A stretch of 64,000 nt of DNA from positions 496,001-560,000 of the forward strand of contig AM422018.1 in NCBI GenBank assembly GCA_000069925.1, read 5' to 3'. Source of the stretch: Candidatus Phytoplasma australiense (GTDB lineage: Bacteria > Bacillota_I > Bacilli_A > Acholeplasmatales > Acholeplasmataceae). The position numbers and the translations under genes are program-made. The notes below the pieces were generated by a model. The model saw only the letters and a program-made list of their open reading frames with translations. It was not told the origin of the DNA and searched no databases. Positions within the stretch are counted from its first letter, which is position 1. Every line of letters begins with the position of its first letter. Below are positions 36,172 through 44,756 of the stretch, piece by piece.

Positions 36172-38928
36172 TTATTTTATGTAATCATCAAGGTTAAAAC
36201 CAAAAACCTTTTTTTGTCTTTCTTTTAATTCATGTGATAAAAATTCTTCATATTCAACAATGCGATAATTTGGTAAAAAACGATAATATTTAACTTCATT
36301 TAAAGCTTGATTGTGAAATAAAGTTTTTCGATTCAAACCCATTTGATCAAGTGCACCACCTAAAATTAAATTAGTGAGAATAGTTTCGTTTAAACAAAAA
36401 AATAACCTTTGTTTAAATTCTTTAAAAGATAAAGTGAAATTTTTTTTATGACGCTCTTGGATTAATTCTTTACAAAAATTACTATTCACTCCTTTAATTA
36501 AGCTTAAAGGTAAAAATAATTGATTATTTTTGAAATAATATTGATCAGAGCTAACAAAAATATTTGGTTTGACTAAGGTAATTCCTGCTTGAAAGGCTTC
36601 CTTCAATAAAGCCTTAGTTTGCAAAGGATCATTAAGAGAATCATTTAATAAAATTGTCATAAATTCAATAAAATAGTGAGTTTTTAAATAAGCCATACGA
36701 TAACTAATCAAAGAATAAGCAACACTATGACTTTTATTAAAACCATAATTAGCAAATTTTAAAATATAATCATAAATTTGATTAGATAAAGAAAGACTGT
36801 GACCTTCTTTTTGAGTTTTTTCAAGAAAATATTTTTTTTCTTTTAATAAGACAGTTTTATCTTTTTTGCTGATTGCTCTTCGAAAAAGGTCTGCTTCAGC
36901 TAGGCTATATTTGGCAAAAAGGGAAGCTATTTGCATAATTTGTTCTTGATAAAGGATGACTCCATGAGTTGGTTTTAAAATATGATCAATCAACGAATCA
37001 AAATAAATTTTTTGGGAATTGAATTGGTTGCGATTTTTTAAAAACAAATCAAAAGAATCGATGGGACCTGGGCGATTCAAAGCTAATAAGGCAACTAAAT
37101 CTTCAAAATTGTTAGGAGCCATGCGGGTTAAAATCTTTTTGGCGTTGCCAGATTCCAATTGAAAAACTCCCAATGTTTTTGCGTTTGACAAAAGTTGATA
37201 AGTTTTGGGGTCATTTAAAGGAATAGAAAATAAATTAAAATCTTTTTGACTTTCTTTAATTGCTGCAATTATTTGTTCTATGATAGTAAGACTATGAAGG
37301 CCTAATAAATCTATTTTTAACAAACCCATTGTTTCTAATTCTTTTGCTTCCCATTGAGTTTGCAATAAATTTAGGTGATTTGATTTTTGTAAAGGAATAT
37401 TTTGTAATAAGTTATCTTTGCTTAAAATAATCCCTGCAGGATGGGTTCCTGTAAAACGAGGTAGGCCTTCTAAAAATGATGCTATTTGTAACAAATTCTT
37501 GATTTGGTCATCTAAATCATCAGTTATTTGGTTTGGTTTTTGGTTTTCTAAAAAATGAAAAAGTTGTTTTTCTTGAAAAGGCATTAATTTTTTAAATTTC
37601 AATAATTCTTTAATGATGGCATTTTTTTTGGCAAAACTTCCAAAAGTAATAATATTTGCCACGTGATGTAAACCGTATTTTTGACGAATATACTGAATTA
37701 CTATTTCTCTTTTATTATCAGGGAAATCAAGGTCAATATCTGGCATTGTTTTTCTTTGAGGATTCAAAAACCTTTCAAAAATAAGATTATATTTTAAAGG
37801 GTCAATTTCTGTAATTTCTAAACAAAAACAAACCAAAGAACCAGAAGAAGAACCTCTTCCAGGACCTACTAAAATATTGTTTTTTTTAGCGTACTTGACT
37901 AAATCACTTACAATTAAAAAATAATTTTCGTAATTCAAATCATTAATGATTTTTAATTCTTCGTTAATTCTTTGGGAGTATTTTTCATATTTTGATTTTG
38001 AAGGATTTAAAAATTTTTCTAATCCTTGATAAACTATTTTTTTTAAATATTTTTTTGCATCCAAGTTTTGAAAAAGTTTTTTTTCCGGTTTTTCGAAAAC
38101 AACTTCTTTAGGTAAATCTTTTTCTTTTTTTTCAATAAAATCTAGGTAAGAAGGTAAAGAAAAATTTTTTTTCAAAGGAGTTTGATAATTAATTTTAGGA
38201 ATTAATTGTTTTAAAGAATCCATGATTTGTGGATATTTTTGATATCTAATATCAAACTCACTTTTAGTTAAAAAAGATAAATCTATTTCAGAATAAATTG
38301 TTTTGTTTTTCATTTTAGCCAAAATTTGATAAGTTTCTTGGGCTTTTGCATCATCATAATTCGTTTTGTTGACAGGCAAACAAGGTATTTCAAAATGAGT
38401 GCTAAAATCTATAAGATTGTCGGATAATTTTTCTAAAAAAAAACTTTGAAAAGAAATTCCTAAAAAAATTTCAGAAAAGATTGTTTTTAATTTTTCTAAT
38501 ACTTCTTGAAATTCATTTTTTTGGTCGTTGACAAAAATTTTTTCCCAAAAAGGACAAAGTCCGCAAATGATAATAAATAAATCTTTTCCTAAAGCTTCTA
38601 TTTGTTCTAGATGGAGATGGCTTTGAGCTTCTTTTTTGCTTGCAGTTGCTAATTGAATTAAATTTTTTATTCCTTGATCGTTTTTGGCATAAACCAAAAG
38701 TTCACCTGTTTGGTTTTTCCATAAAAAATTAATTTTAAGGCCTAAAATAGGTTTTATATCGTGTTTTTGACACAATTGCAAAAAAGTTGGCATTCCGTAT
38801 AAATTGTAATCATCACTTAAAGCAACGAATTCATAATCATTTTCTTTAGCTTTTAAAACTAATTTTTCTAAAGGTAATAAACTGTCCAACAAAGAATAAT
38901 AGCTTTGTAAATAAAAAACACCTCTCAT
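36172..38928 (-). CDS. dnaE: DNA polymerase III alpha subunit, DnaE type (short)
   Basis: 918 residues. N-terminal PHP domain (YLQSYYSLLDSLLPLEKLV, ALSDDYNLYGM), then the C-family polymerase core: VGPGRGSSSGSLVCF, TMPDIDLDFPDNKRE with the catalytic acidic residues, HPAGIIL, and ALNRPGPIDSF. Helix-hairpin-helix follows near the end (LILGGALDQMGLNRKTL). The protein stops at about the point (KKVFGFNLDDY) where homologues of 1050-1150 residues continue into the OB fold and tail. Together with PolC elsewhere in the window it gives the two-polymerase system of low-GC Gram-positives. It lies directly after lysS. Confidence 0.95.
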   Translation of the reverse strand: MRGVFYLQSYYSLLDSLLPLEKLVLKAKENDYEFVALSDDYNLYGMPTFLQLCQKHDIKPILGLKINFLWKNQTGELLVYAKNDQGIKNLIQLATASKKEAQSHLHLEQIEALGKDLFIIICGLCPFWEKIFVNDQKNEFQEVLEKLKTIFSEIFLGISFQSFFLEKLSDNLIDFSTHFEIPCLPVNKTNYDDAKAQETYQILAKMKNKTIYSEIDLSFLTKSEFDIRYQKYPQIMDSLKQLIPKINYQTPLKKNFSLPSYLDFIEKKEKDLPKEVVFEKPEKKLFQNLDAKKYLKKIVYQGLEKFLNPSKSKYEKYSQRINEELKIINDLNYENYFLIVSDLVKYAKKNNILVGPGRGSSSGSLVCFCLEITEIDPLKYNLIFERFLNPQRKTMPDIDLDFPDNKREIVIQYIRQKYGLHHVANIITFGSFAKKNAIIKELLKFKKLMPFQEKQLFHFLENQKPNQITDDLDDQIKNLLQIASFLEGLPRFTGTHPAGIILSKDNLLQNIPLQKSNHLNLLQTQWEAKELETMGLLKIDLLGLHSLTIIEQIIAAIKESQKDFNLFSIPLNDPKTYQLLSNAKTLGVFQLESGNAKKILTRMAPNNFEDLVALLALNRPGPIDSFDLFLKNRNQFNSQKIYFDSLIDHILKPTHGVILYQEQIMQIASLFAKYSLAEADLFRRAISKKDKTVLLKEKKYFLEKTQKEGHSLSLSNQIYDYILKFANYGFNKSHSVAYSLISYRMAYLKTHYFIEFMTILLNDSLNDPLQTKALLKEAFQAGITLVKPNIFVSSDQYYFKNNQLFLPLSLIKGVNSNFCKELIQERHKKNFTLSFKEFKQRLFFCLNETILTNLILGGALDQMGLNRKTLFHNQALNEVKYYRFLPNYRIVEYEEFLSHELKERQKKVFGFNLDDYIK

Positions 38929-38949
38929 AATTAAAACCTTTACTTAAAT

Positions 38950-40443
38950 TTATTTTTTCTTAATAATGTTTTTATTTTTGAAATGAGGAAATAAAATAAC
39001 ATCACGGATATTGGGAGTATCGGTTAAAAGCATCACTATTCGATCAATTCCCATTCCGAGCCCACCAGTGGGAGGCATACCGTAACTTAAGGCATCTAAA
39101 AAATCATAATCCATTTCACAAGCCTCATCGTCACCTAATTCTTTTTGTTTTAATTGATTTAAAAAACGTTTTTCTTGTTCGATGGGGTCGTTTAATTCGC
39201 TAAAAGCATTCACAAATTCTTTTCCAGCGATAAAAAGTTCAAAACGATCAGTAAAACGAGGGTTATTAAGATTTTTTTTGGCTAAAGGACTAATTTCTAA
39301 AGGATGGCCGTAAATAAAAGTAGGCTGGATTAATTTATGTTCAACGTATTTTTCAAAAAAAACTTCAATAATATGACCTTGGCTAAAATGAGACATGACG
39401 TTGATATCATGTTGTTTTGCTAATTGCAAACAAGTTTCTTGAGATAATTTTTTTTGGAAATCAATGCCTGTTTCTTTTTTGATAGCATCTGTCATGCTAA
39501 TTTTTTGAAAAGTTTGAAAACTAATTTTTTTATTTTGGTAATTGATTTCTAAACTTTTTAAAACAGTTTGACAAATATACTGAAGACATTTTTGAGTTAA
39601 TTCCATCATTCCTTGTATATCAGAATAAGCCTGATAAGCCTCTATAGTGCTAAATTCCGGGTTATGGGTTGCATCCATTCCTTCATTACGGAAAATTCGA
39701 CCAATTTCATAAACTTTTGGCATACCACCAACAATTAACTTTTTTAAAGGCAGTTCGGTAGCTATCCTTAAATAAAAATCAGAATTTAAAGCGTTATGGC
39801 TAGTAATAAATGGCTTGGCAGAAGCTCCGCCCAAAGAAGGTTGCAAAATGGGGGTTTCTACCTCCAAAAAGCCCTCATTATCAAAAAAATTACGAATTGA
39901 TTTGATAATTAAACTACGAGTTAAAAAAACTTGTCGGCTTTTTTCATTAACCATAAGATCTAAATAACGTTTTTTTCTCATCTCTTCGCGGTTTTGCAAA
40001 CCATGAAATTTATCTGGTAATGGTTTTAAAGATTTAGTTAAATGGATAAAATCTAGAGCTTTAATTGTGAGCTCTTTTGTTTTAGTTTTAAACAAAAAAC
40101 CTTTAATCCCTACGATATCACCTAAATCACAATTTTGATAAAGAAGGAAAGCATCCCCTAATAAATCAGATCTAAGATAAACTTGAATTTTAAAATTAAA
40201 ATCTTGTAGATGTAAAAATCCGGCTTTTCCTTGTCCTCTTTTTAAAATAATTCTTCCTGCAATTTTTACATTAACTTTGTTTTCTTCGAACCATTCTTGA
40301 TCAATGTTTTGATAATTTAAAATAATGTTTTCAATTGTGTGCGAACAAGTGAAATTTTTACCAAAAGGTTCAGTTTTTAATTTTTTCAATTCTTCTATTT
40401 TTTGGTGTCTAATTCCTTCTTGTTCTGTCATTTTTTTATTCAT
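38950..40443 (-). CDS. lysS: Lysyl-tRNA synthetase (class II)
   Basis: 497 residues. N-terminal OB-fold anticodon domain ([20 protein letters not shown]), then the class II core: motif 1 region [16 protein letters not shown], motif 2 [16 protein letters not shown], and motif 3 [15 protein letters not shown]. It charges tRNA-Lys. First gene of the lysS-dnaE pair; an extended -10 promoter lies about 55 bases upstream. Confidence 0.97.
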
Positions 40444-40499
40444 TTAATTGTCTCCTAACGTAATTAATTCATTTTTTATTTCAAAACATTATAATTATA

Positions 40500-40508
40500 A
40501 TTATACCA
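40500..40508 (-). promoter_or_regulatory. Extended -10 promoter for lysS-dnaE
   Basis: Minus strand TGGTATAAT, about 57 bases before the lysS ATG, with AGGAGA as ribosome site between. No TTGACA-like box. The mobile-unit debris begins about 40 bases further upstream. Confidence 0.6.
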
Positions 40509-40547
40509 AAAAATAATGTTTTTTTGCCATATATTATGCTTAAAAAT

Positions 40548-40930
40548 ATGGACTATTCCATTATTTAGGACCATTTTTATTTTTTAAAATTATTGAAGAC
40601 TGACTTATTTTTTAGTCGGGCTTTTTTTGTACTCAAAACCAAAAAATACTTTTCATATCTTTTCAAAAAAATATTTTCAAAAAAAGAGAAAAGATAATGA
40701 TTGAAGATGAACGAGCTTTACTAGGGGTTTTACTTTTAGACTCTAAAAAAAATAGATTCAGTTAGTGATATAATTGCAGAAACCGATTTTAATAATACTC
40801 AACACCAATATATTTTTAAGGCAATGCAGGGAGATGATTTTTTTAGAAAAATATTTATAGAAAAATTTGAAAAATTATTTTTAGTCTTAAAAATTTTTTT
40901 AAAACTTAAAAATATCGTGATAATTTTATA
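40548..40930 (+). pseudogene. dnaB: dnaB-leader repeat and truncated dnaB, copy 2
   Basis: Repeat start (atggactattccattattt), then a hairpin gactgactt...agtcgggct followed by T7 (40603-40629), a GAGAAAAGA ribosome site and ATG at 40697. The codons read IEDERALLGVLLLDSKK, the N-terminus of replicative helicase DnaB. An A8 tract (40745-40752) shifts the frame; A7 would continue IDSVSDIIAETDFNNTQHQY to about 40830. After GCAATGCAGG the sequence jumps to a segment also found at 53440-53490. The rest to 41090 is AT-rich with nothing recognisable. It lies between the lysS and lplA promoters. Confidence 0.85.
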
Positions 40931-41090
40931 TTCTTTAAAATCAACAAAACAAATTAATTAAATTAAAAAGCGTCTATAAATTTTTGGAACATGCCAACAA
41001 TTTTATTCATCAACGTCCTTTTTTTAAAGACTATATTTAAACTATTTTTTTGAACTTAACTCCGACTACTTTTTAAAAGAAAAAAATAAA

Positions 41091-41099
41091 TGTTATAAT
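41091..41099 (+). promoter_or_regulatory. Extended -10 promoter for lplA
   Basis: TGTTATAAT on the plus strand, 21 bases before the lplA ATG, with GAAAGAGG between as ribosome site. The leader would be only about 13 bases. No TTGACA-like -35. Confidence 0.65.
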
Positions 41100-41119
41100 A
41101 TAATTGAAAGAGGTATTTT

Positions 41120-42130
41120 ATGATTTTAATCGAAACTAATCGCCCTTGCGATTTAAAACCTTATTTTTACTATGCTTTAGAAGCTTATGTTCTGAATCAT
41201 TTATTAAAACAAAACCCAACAGAAAGTTATTTTTTTCTTTGGAAAATTAAAGGAGTTGTTGTTGGCAAAAACCAAATTATTGAAAATGAAGTTAACTTAG
41301 ATTACCTTCAAAAAAATAAAATTGCTTTATTTAGAAGGCCTACCGGCGGGGGTTGTGTTTATAACGACCCAAAAACCCCACTTTATAGTATTATTACCAA
41401 AAAAGAGAAAAATTTTAGTTTTAAACCTTATTTATCTAAAATAGTTCTTGCGTTACAAAACTTAGGATTAAAAGTGGTTTTTAGTGGAAGAAACGATATT
41501 TTATTGGAAGGTAAAAAAATTTCTGGTAACGCTTTTTTGCAAAATCAAAATGGAATGGTCACTCACGGCACTTTGCTTTATGATTGCGATTTTAATACCA
41601 TGATTAATGCAATTACTCCAAACGATCAAAAACTTATTTCTAAAGGAATTGCAAGCGTTCGTTCGAGAGTTGTCAATCTAAAAAAATACCTTCCCCAAGA
41701 AATGTCTCAAGAAGCTTTTATGAAATACCTTTCTCAATCTTTAACTGTTAAGACTTATTCATTAAATCCGGAAGAAATCAAAACAATCGAAAAAGATGCC
41801 GTAAAATATAGTTTACCTGATTTTTTATTTTTAGAACAACCCGAACACACCAAAATCCTTAAAAGACGATTTTCATGGGGTATGTTAGAAATTTTTTTAA
41901 AGATTAGATTTGGCAGAATTCAAAATTTAGCTTTAATCGGAGATTTCTTTCACAAAGAAGATACCCTCAAAGAGTTTTGTCAGGCTTTTGAAGGAGTTAG
42001 CTACCAAGTCAAACATTTAAAAAAAGTTTTGTTACAAAACGACATTAATCTTTATATTCTTGATGCTACTAATGATGATTTTTTAAACTTATTAAAGGAA
42101 GGGTTTTTAGCAGAAAAACTTAGTTATTAG
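41120..42130 (+). CDS. lplA: Lipoate-protein ligase A
   Basis: 336 residues. The BPL/LplA catalytic core has FRRPTGGGCVYNDPKT near residue 73 (the RRxxGGGxVxxD lipoyl-AMP motif), GRNDILLEGKKISGNAF with the catalytic Lys, and THGTLLYDCDF. The C-terminal accessory domain follows (WGMLEIFLKIRFGRIQNLAL). It attaches scavenged lipoate, via lipoyl-AMP, to E2 subunits such as pyruvate dehydrogenase. The downstream gene 30 bases away encodes a membrane protein that may import lipoate. Confidence 0.94.
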   Translation: MILIETNRPCDLKPYFYYALEAYVLNHLLKQNPTESYFFLWKIKGVVVGKNQIIENEVNLDYLQKNKIALFRRPTGGGCVYNDPKTPLYSIITKKEKNFSFKPYLSKIVLALQNLGLKVVFSGRNDILLEGKKISGNAFLQNQNGMVTHGTLLYDCDFNTMINAITPNDQKLISKGIASVRSRVVNLKKYLPQEMSQEAFMKYLSQSLTVKTYSLNPEEIKTIEKDAVKYSLPDFLFLEQPEHTKILKRRFSWGMLEIFLKIRFGRIQNLALIGDFFHKEDTLKEFCQAFEGVSYQVKHLKKVLLQNDINLYILDATNDDFLNLLKEGFLAEKLSY

Positions 42131-42159
42131 TTTTTTGCTAAAAATAAAGGAATATTTTT

Positions 42160-42828
42160 ATGTTAAATGATCAAAAAAAAACTTTACAAAAAATTATTAT
42201 AACTTCGTTTTTATTATTTTTAACTTTTTCTTTGGAATTAATTTTTCGATATACTATTAATTTCGGAACTGCTTGCAACTATTCTTTTTTTAAAATTGAA
42301 TTACTTTTTATTATTTTAATTGGCTTTCTTTTTGGATTTAAATACAGTTTTTTTGCCAATTTAACATATCTTTTAATTCATTATTCCTTTGAGCGTTTTT
42401 TGATGGATTTTTTCTTACCAGAACATTCTCACAATCATGATCATCATGGATTGGAATTAAAAATTTTTCTTTATCGGTTTTTTTTGCCTTATCTTGCTTG
42501 TTGTTTATCTGGATTGTTTTATCAAAAAAAAAGAAATCAACTTTTTAAAAAATGGCCTTTAGTCATCACTTTAACAATCATTAGTATAGTTCAAATTTTT
42601 TCAAGTATTTTATTTATTGATTTACTAAAAAACGAGTTTTTTCAAGATCAAAACAGCAGTCTTTTGACGCGGTTTGTTTCTGATTGGAAATATTCTACAG
42701 GTCTTAATGTTGCTTATAGTTTTTTATCAGTTGTTATTAATAATCTTATAATTGGAGTTTTGCTTTATTTAATTAATTTACGTTTAAAAGACAAGTTAGA
42801 GGTTTTAGATAATTTGCAAACAAATTAA
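42160..42828 (+). CDS. Probable ECF-type S-component (vitamin/cofactor uptake)
   Basis: 222 residues with about six membrane segments. The Mollicute S-component look includes IIITSFLLFLTFSLELIF, IILIGFLFGFKYSF (a G-F-(K/R)-xG-like loop after the second helix) and a C-terminal INNLIIGVLLYLI with the basic tail NLRLKDK. Between helices it has a histidine-rich loop, EHSHNHDHHG, that could bind metal. S-components provide specificity for energy-coupling-factor importers. The adjacent lplA makes lipoate uptake (LipT role) the leading guess; metal or another cofactor is possible. AAGGAAT precedes the ATG. Confidence 0.6.
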   Translation: MLNDQKKTLQKIIITSFLLFLTFSLELIFRYTINFGTACNYSFFKIELLFIILIGFLFGFKYSFFANLTYLLIHYSFERFLMDFFLPEHSHNHDHHGLELKIFLYRFFLPYLACCLSGLFYQKKRNQLFKKWPLVITLTIISIVQIFSSILFIDLLKNEFFQDQNSSLLTRFVSDWKYSTGLNVAYSFLSVVINNLIIGVLLYLINLRLKDKLEVLDNLQTN

Positions 42829-43393
42829 TTTTAAAATTTGTGAAGGTTTTTTTAATTGTTTTTTAAAACCTAATACTTATTTTGGAGATATTAAATAATT
42901 ATTAAAAATAAAATAATTTAAATTTAGCGAGATTTTTTTGAATTGATTTGTTACAAAAATATCAAAATAATTATTACAAAATGTTTTTTTAAAGATTAAA
43001 TAATGTCTTTTTAATAGATAAATGTTTTAACATTTCCATTAAAACTGTTAAAATGGTTGTAAATAATTCATAAGTTTAATCTTTGGATAAAACAACAACA
43101 AAACAAACCAGATCAAGAAATTAAAAAAAGCATTAATTTTTTTGGTAACCCAAAAATAAAAGAGTTTGAATGTTTTTATTGGAGTCTGATAGAACCCCCC
43201 CTAAAACATTACTCTTTTTTTAAGATTAAATATCGTCCTTTAATGTCTTTTATTTCTGTTTTCTTAATTTTCTTATAGTTTTTTTATCTTTTTATCAATA
43301 ATCTTGTGATTGAGGTTTTTTTAAGTTCATGTAATATAAAAAAATAAATTAGTTTTTTTAGATAATTTTCAAACAAATCGGAGTTTATATTTA
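42829..43393 (+). pseudogene. Decayed tandem duplicate and unrecognised remnant
   Basis: 565 bases without an intact gene. 43270-43385 is a degraded copy of the 3' end of the upstream S-component gene: cttatagttttttta, tatcaataatcttgtgattg and ttagataattttcaaacaaat match 42714-42825 with drift and stops. Before it, an open stretch without a proper start (about 43068-43279) codes IKQQQNKPDQEIKKSINFF and ECFYWSLIEPPLKHYSFFK; I do not recognise it. A GGAG at 43380-43383 serves the next gene. Confidence 0.6.
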
Positions 43394-44674
43394 GTGTTTT
43401 TCAAACGTTTTTTATTAAAAAACAAAATTATTTTTTTCATCATGATTTTGATTATTTCATTTATTTTATTCATCTCTTTTTTAGAAATCTTTTATTTTAT
43501 CCAAGAAAAAAGTCAATTAAAGGGTTCATTTTTGATTAATTTTTATACATTAATCGACAAAATTAAAGAAAAACAAATTGAAAAAATCCATTATACTTAT
43601 AAAAAAAATAGTAATTTCTTATTTAAAGAATATTATCTTATTCAAGCTCAAGGATATTCAAACAACAAATATTATTGTTATGTTTCTAATTATTTGTATG
43701 AAATTTTTTTAAAAAACATTAACTCTTATAAAGATTTTTTGCCAAAAGTCACAAGCGATACCAAAACTAATTATTTAGAATCTTTTTTTCGCTTTATTTT
43801 TTTTAGTTCTTCGTTTATTTTTATGTTTTATATTATGATTCAAATAAAAAACCAATTTTTACAAACCCAAAATGATTTGAAAAAGAAAATTTATCAAAAT
43901 AATTCAAAAATAACTTTTCAAGATATTGCCGGATTAGACAAAGAAAAAAAAGAAATATATGAATTAGTTGATTTTTTAAAAAACCCCACAAAATACAAAA
44001 ATCTAGGCATTAACATTCCCAAAGGGGTTTTATTATACGGTCCTCCAGGAACTGGTAAAACGTTACTTGCAAAAGCATTAGCTAACGAATTAGAATTCCC
44101 TTTTTATTTCTTTTCTGGTTCTGAATTTGTTGAAATGTATGTAGGCCTTGGTGCTGCACGCATTAGAAATATGTTTCAAGAAGTCAAAAAAAATACCCCT
44201 TGTGTCCTTTTTATTGACGAAATTGATGCTTTGGGGATGAAAAGAGGAACAGGATTTGTTACAAGCGGCAGTCATGAAAAAGACCAGACATTAAACCAGC
44301 TTTTAGTCGAAATGGATGGTTTTGAAACATTAAATAAAGTTATTGTTTTTGCTGCCACTAATCGTGCAGATATTTTGGATCCTGCTTTATTGCGACCTGG
44401 AAGATTTGACCGCAAATTTAAAATTAATTTACCAGATATCAAAGCCCGCGAAGCCATTTTAAAATTGCATGCAAAAAATAAAAAAATAAACAATAACGAT
44501 TTAGAAGAAATTGCAAAAATCACTGAAGGGGCGACAGGAGCTCAATTAGCAGCTATTCTGAATGAAGCTTCCATTTTGGCAATTAGAGACAAAAAAGAAT
44601 TGATTGATTTTGAAACTTTAAAAAAAGCAATTAATCGTATTGCATTAGGAATAACTGAATTTTCCCAAAAATAA
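43394..44674 (+). CDS. FtsH/HflB-like membrane AAA+ ATPase lacking the protease domain
   Basis: 426 residues from a GTG start with GGAG 10 bases upstream. Membrane segment 1 at about 10-33, an outside loop of about 100 residues, membrane segment 2 at about 134-153, then the AAA+ domain inside: ITFQDIAGLDKEKKEI, Walker A GPPGTGKT at 216-223, VLFIDEIDALG, AATNRADILDPALLRPGRFD (arginine fingers), and the lid. FtsH normally continues for another 200 residues with the zinc protease HEXGH; here the frame stops (GITEFSQK) right where that domain would begin. It is either an unfoldase-only paralogue or a truncation. Phytoplasmas carry several hflB copies. Confidence 0.88.
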   Translation: MFFKRFLLKNKIIFFIMILIISFILFISFLEIFYFIQEKSQLKGSFLINFYTLIDKIKEKQIEKIHYTYKKNSNFLFKEYYLIQAQGYSNNKYYCYVSNYLYEIFLKNINSYKDFLPKVTSDTKTNYLESFFRFIFFSSSFIFMFYIMIQIKNQFLQTQNDLKKKIYQNNSKITFQDIAGLDKEKKEIYELVDFLKNPTKYKNLGINIPKGVLLYGPPGTGKTLLAKALANELEFPFYFFSGSEFVEMYVGLGAARIRNMFQEVKKNTPCVLFIDEIDALGMKRGTGFVTSGSHEKDQTLNQLLVEMDGFETLNKVIVFAATNRADILDPALLRPGRFDRKFKINLPDIKAREAILKLHAKNKKINNNDLEEIAKITEGATGAQLAAILNEASILAIRDKKELIDFETLKKAINRIALGITEFSQK

Positions 44675-44756
44675 AAGGGAATGGAAACTGTTTTTCCTTC
44701 CAAAAAAAAGAATGGTTTTTGAAAAAATCATTTAGATTAATAAGGAAAGTAAAAAA

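Noticed and set aside
40755-40763. TGATATAAT on the plus strand as a ninth extended -10 promoter
   Set aside because: It falls within dnaB relic codons (SDIIAE) and has no gene at a fitting distance.
44684-44707. Inverted repeat between the FtsH-like gene and argS as a terminator
   Set aside because: The stem has a mismatch and is followed by A-rich, not T-rich, sequence, so termination is doubtful.
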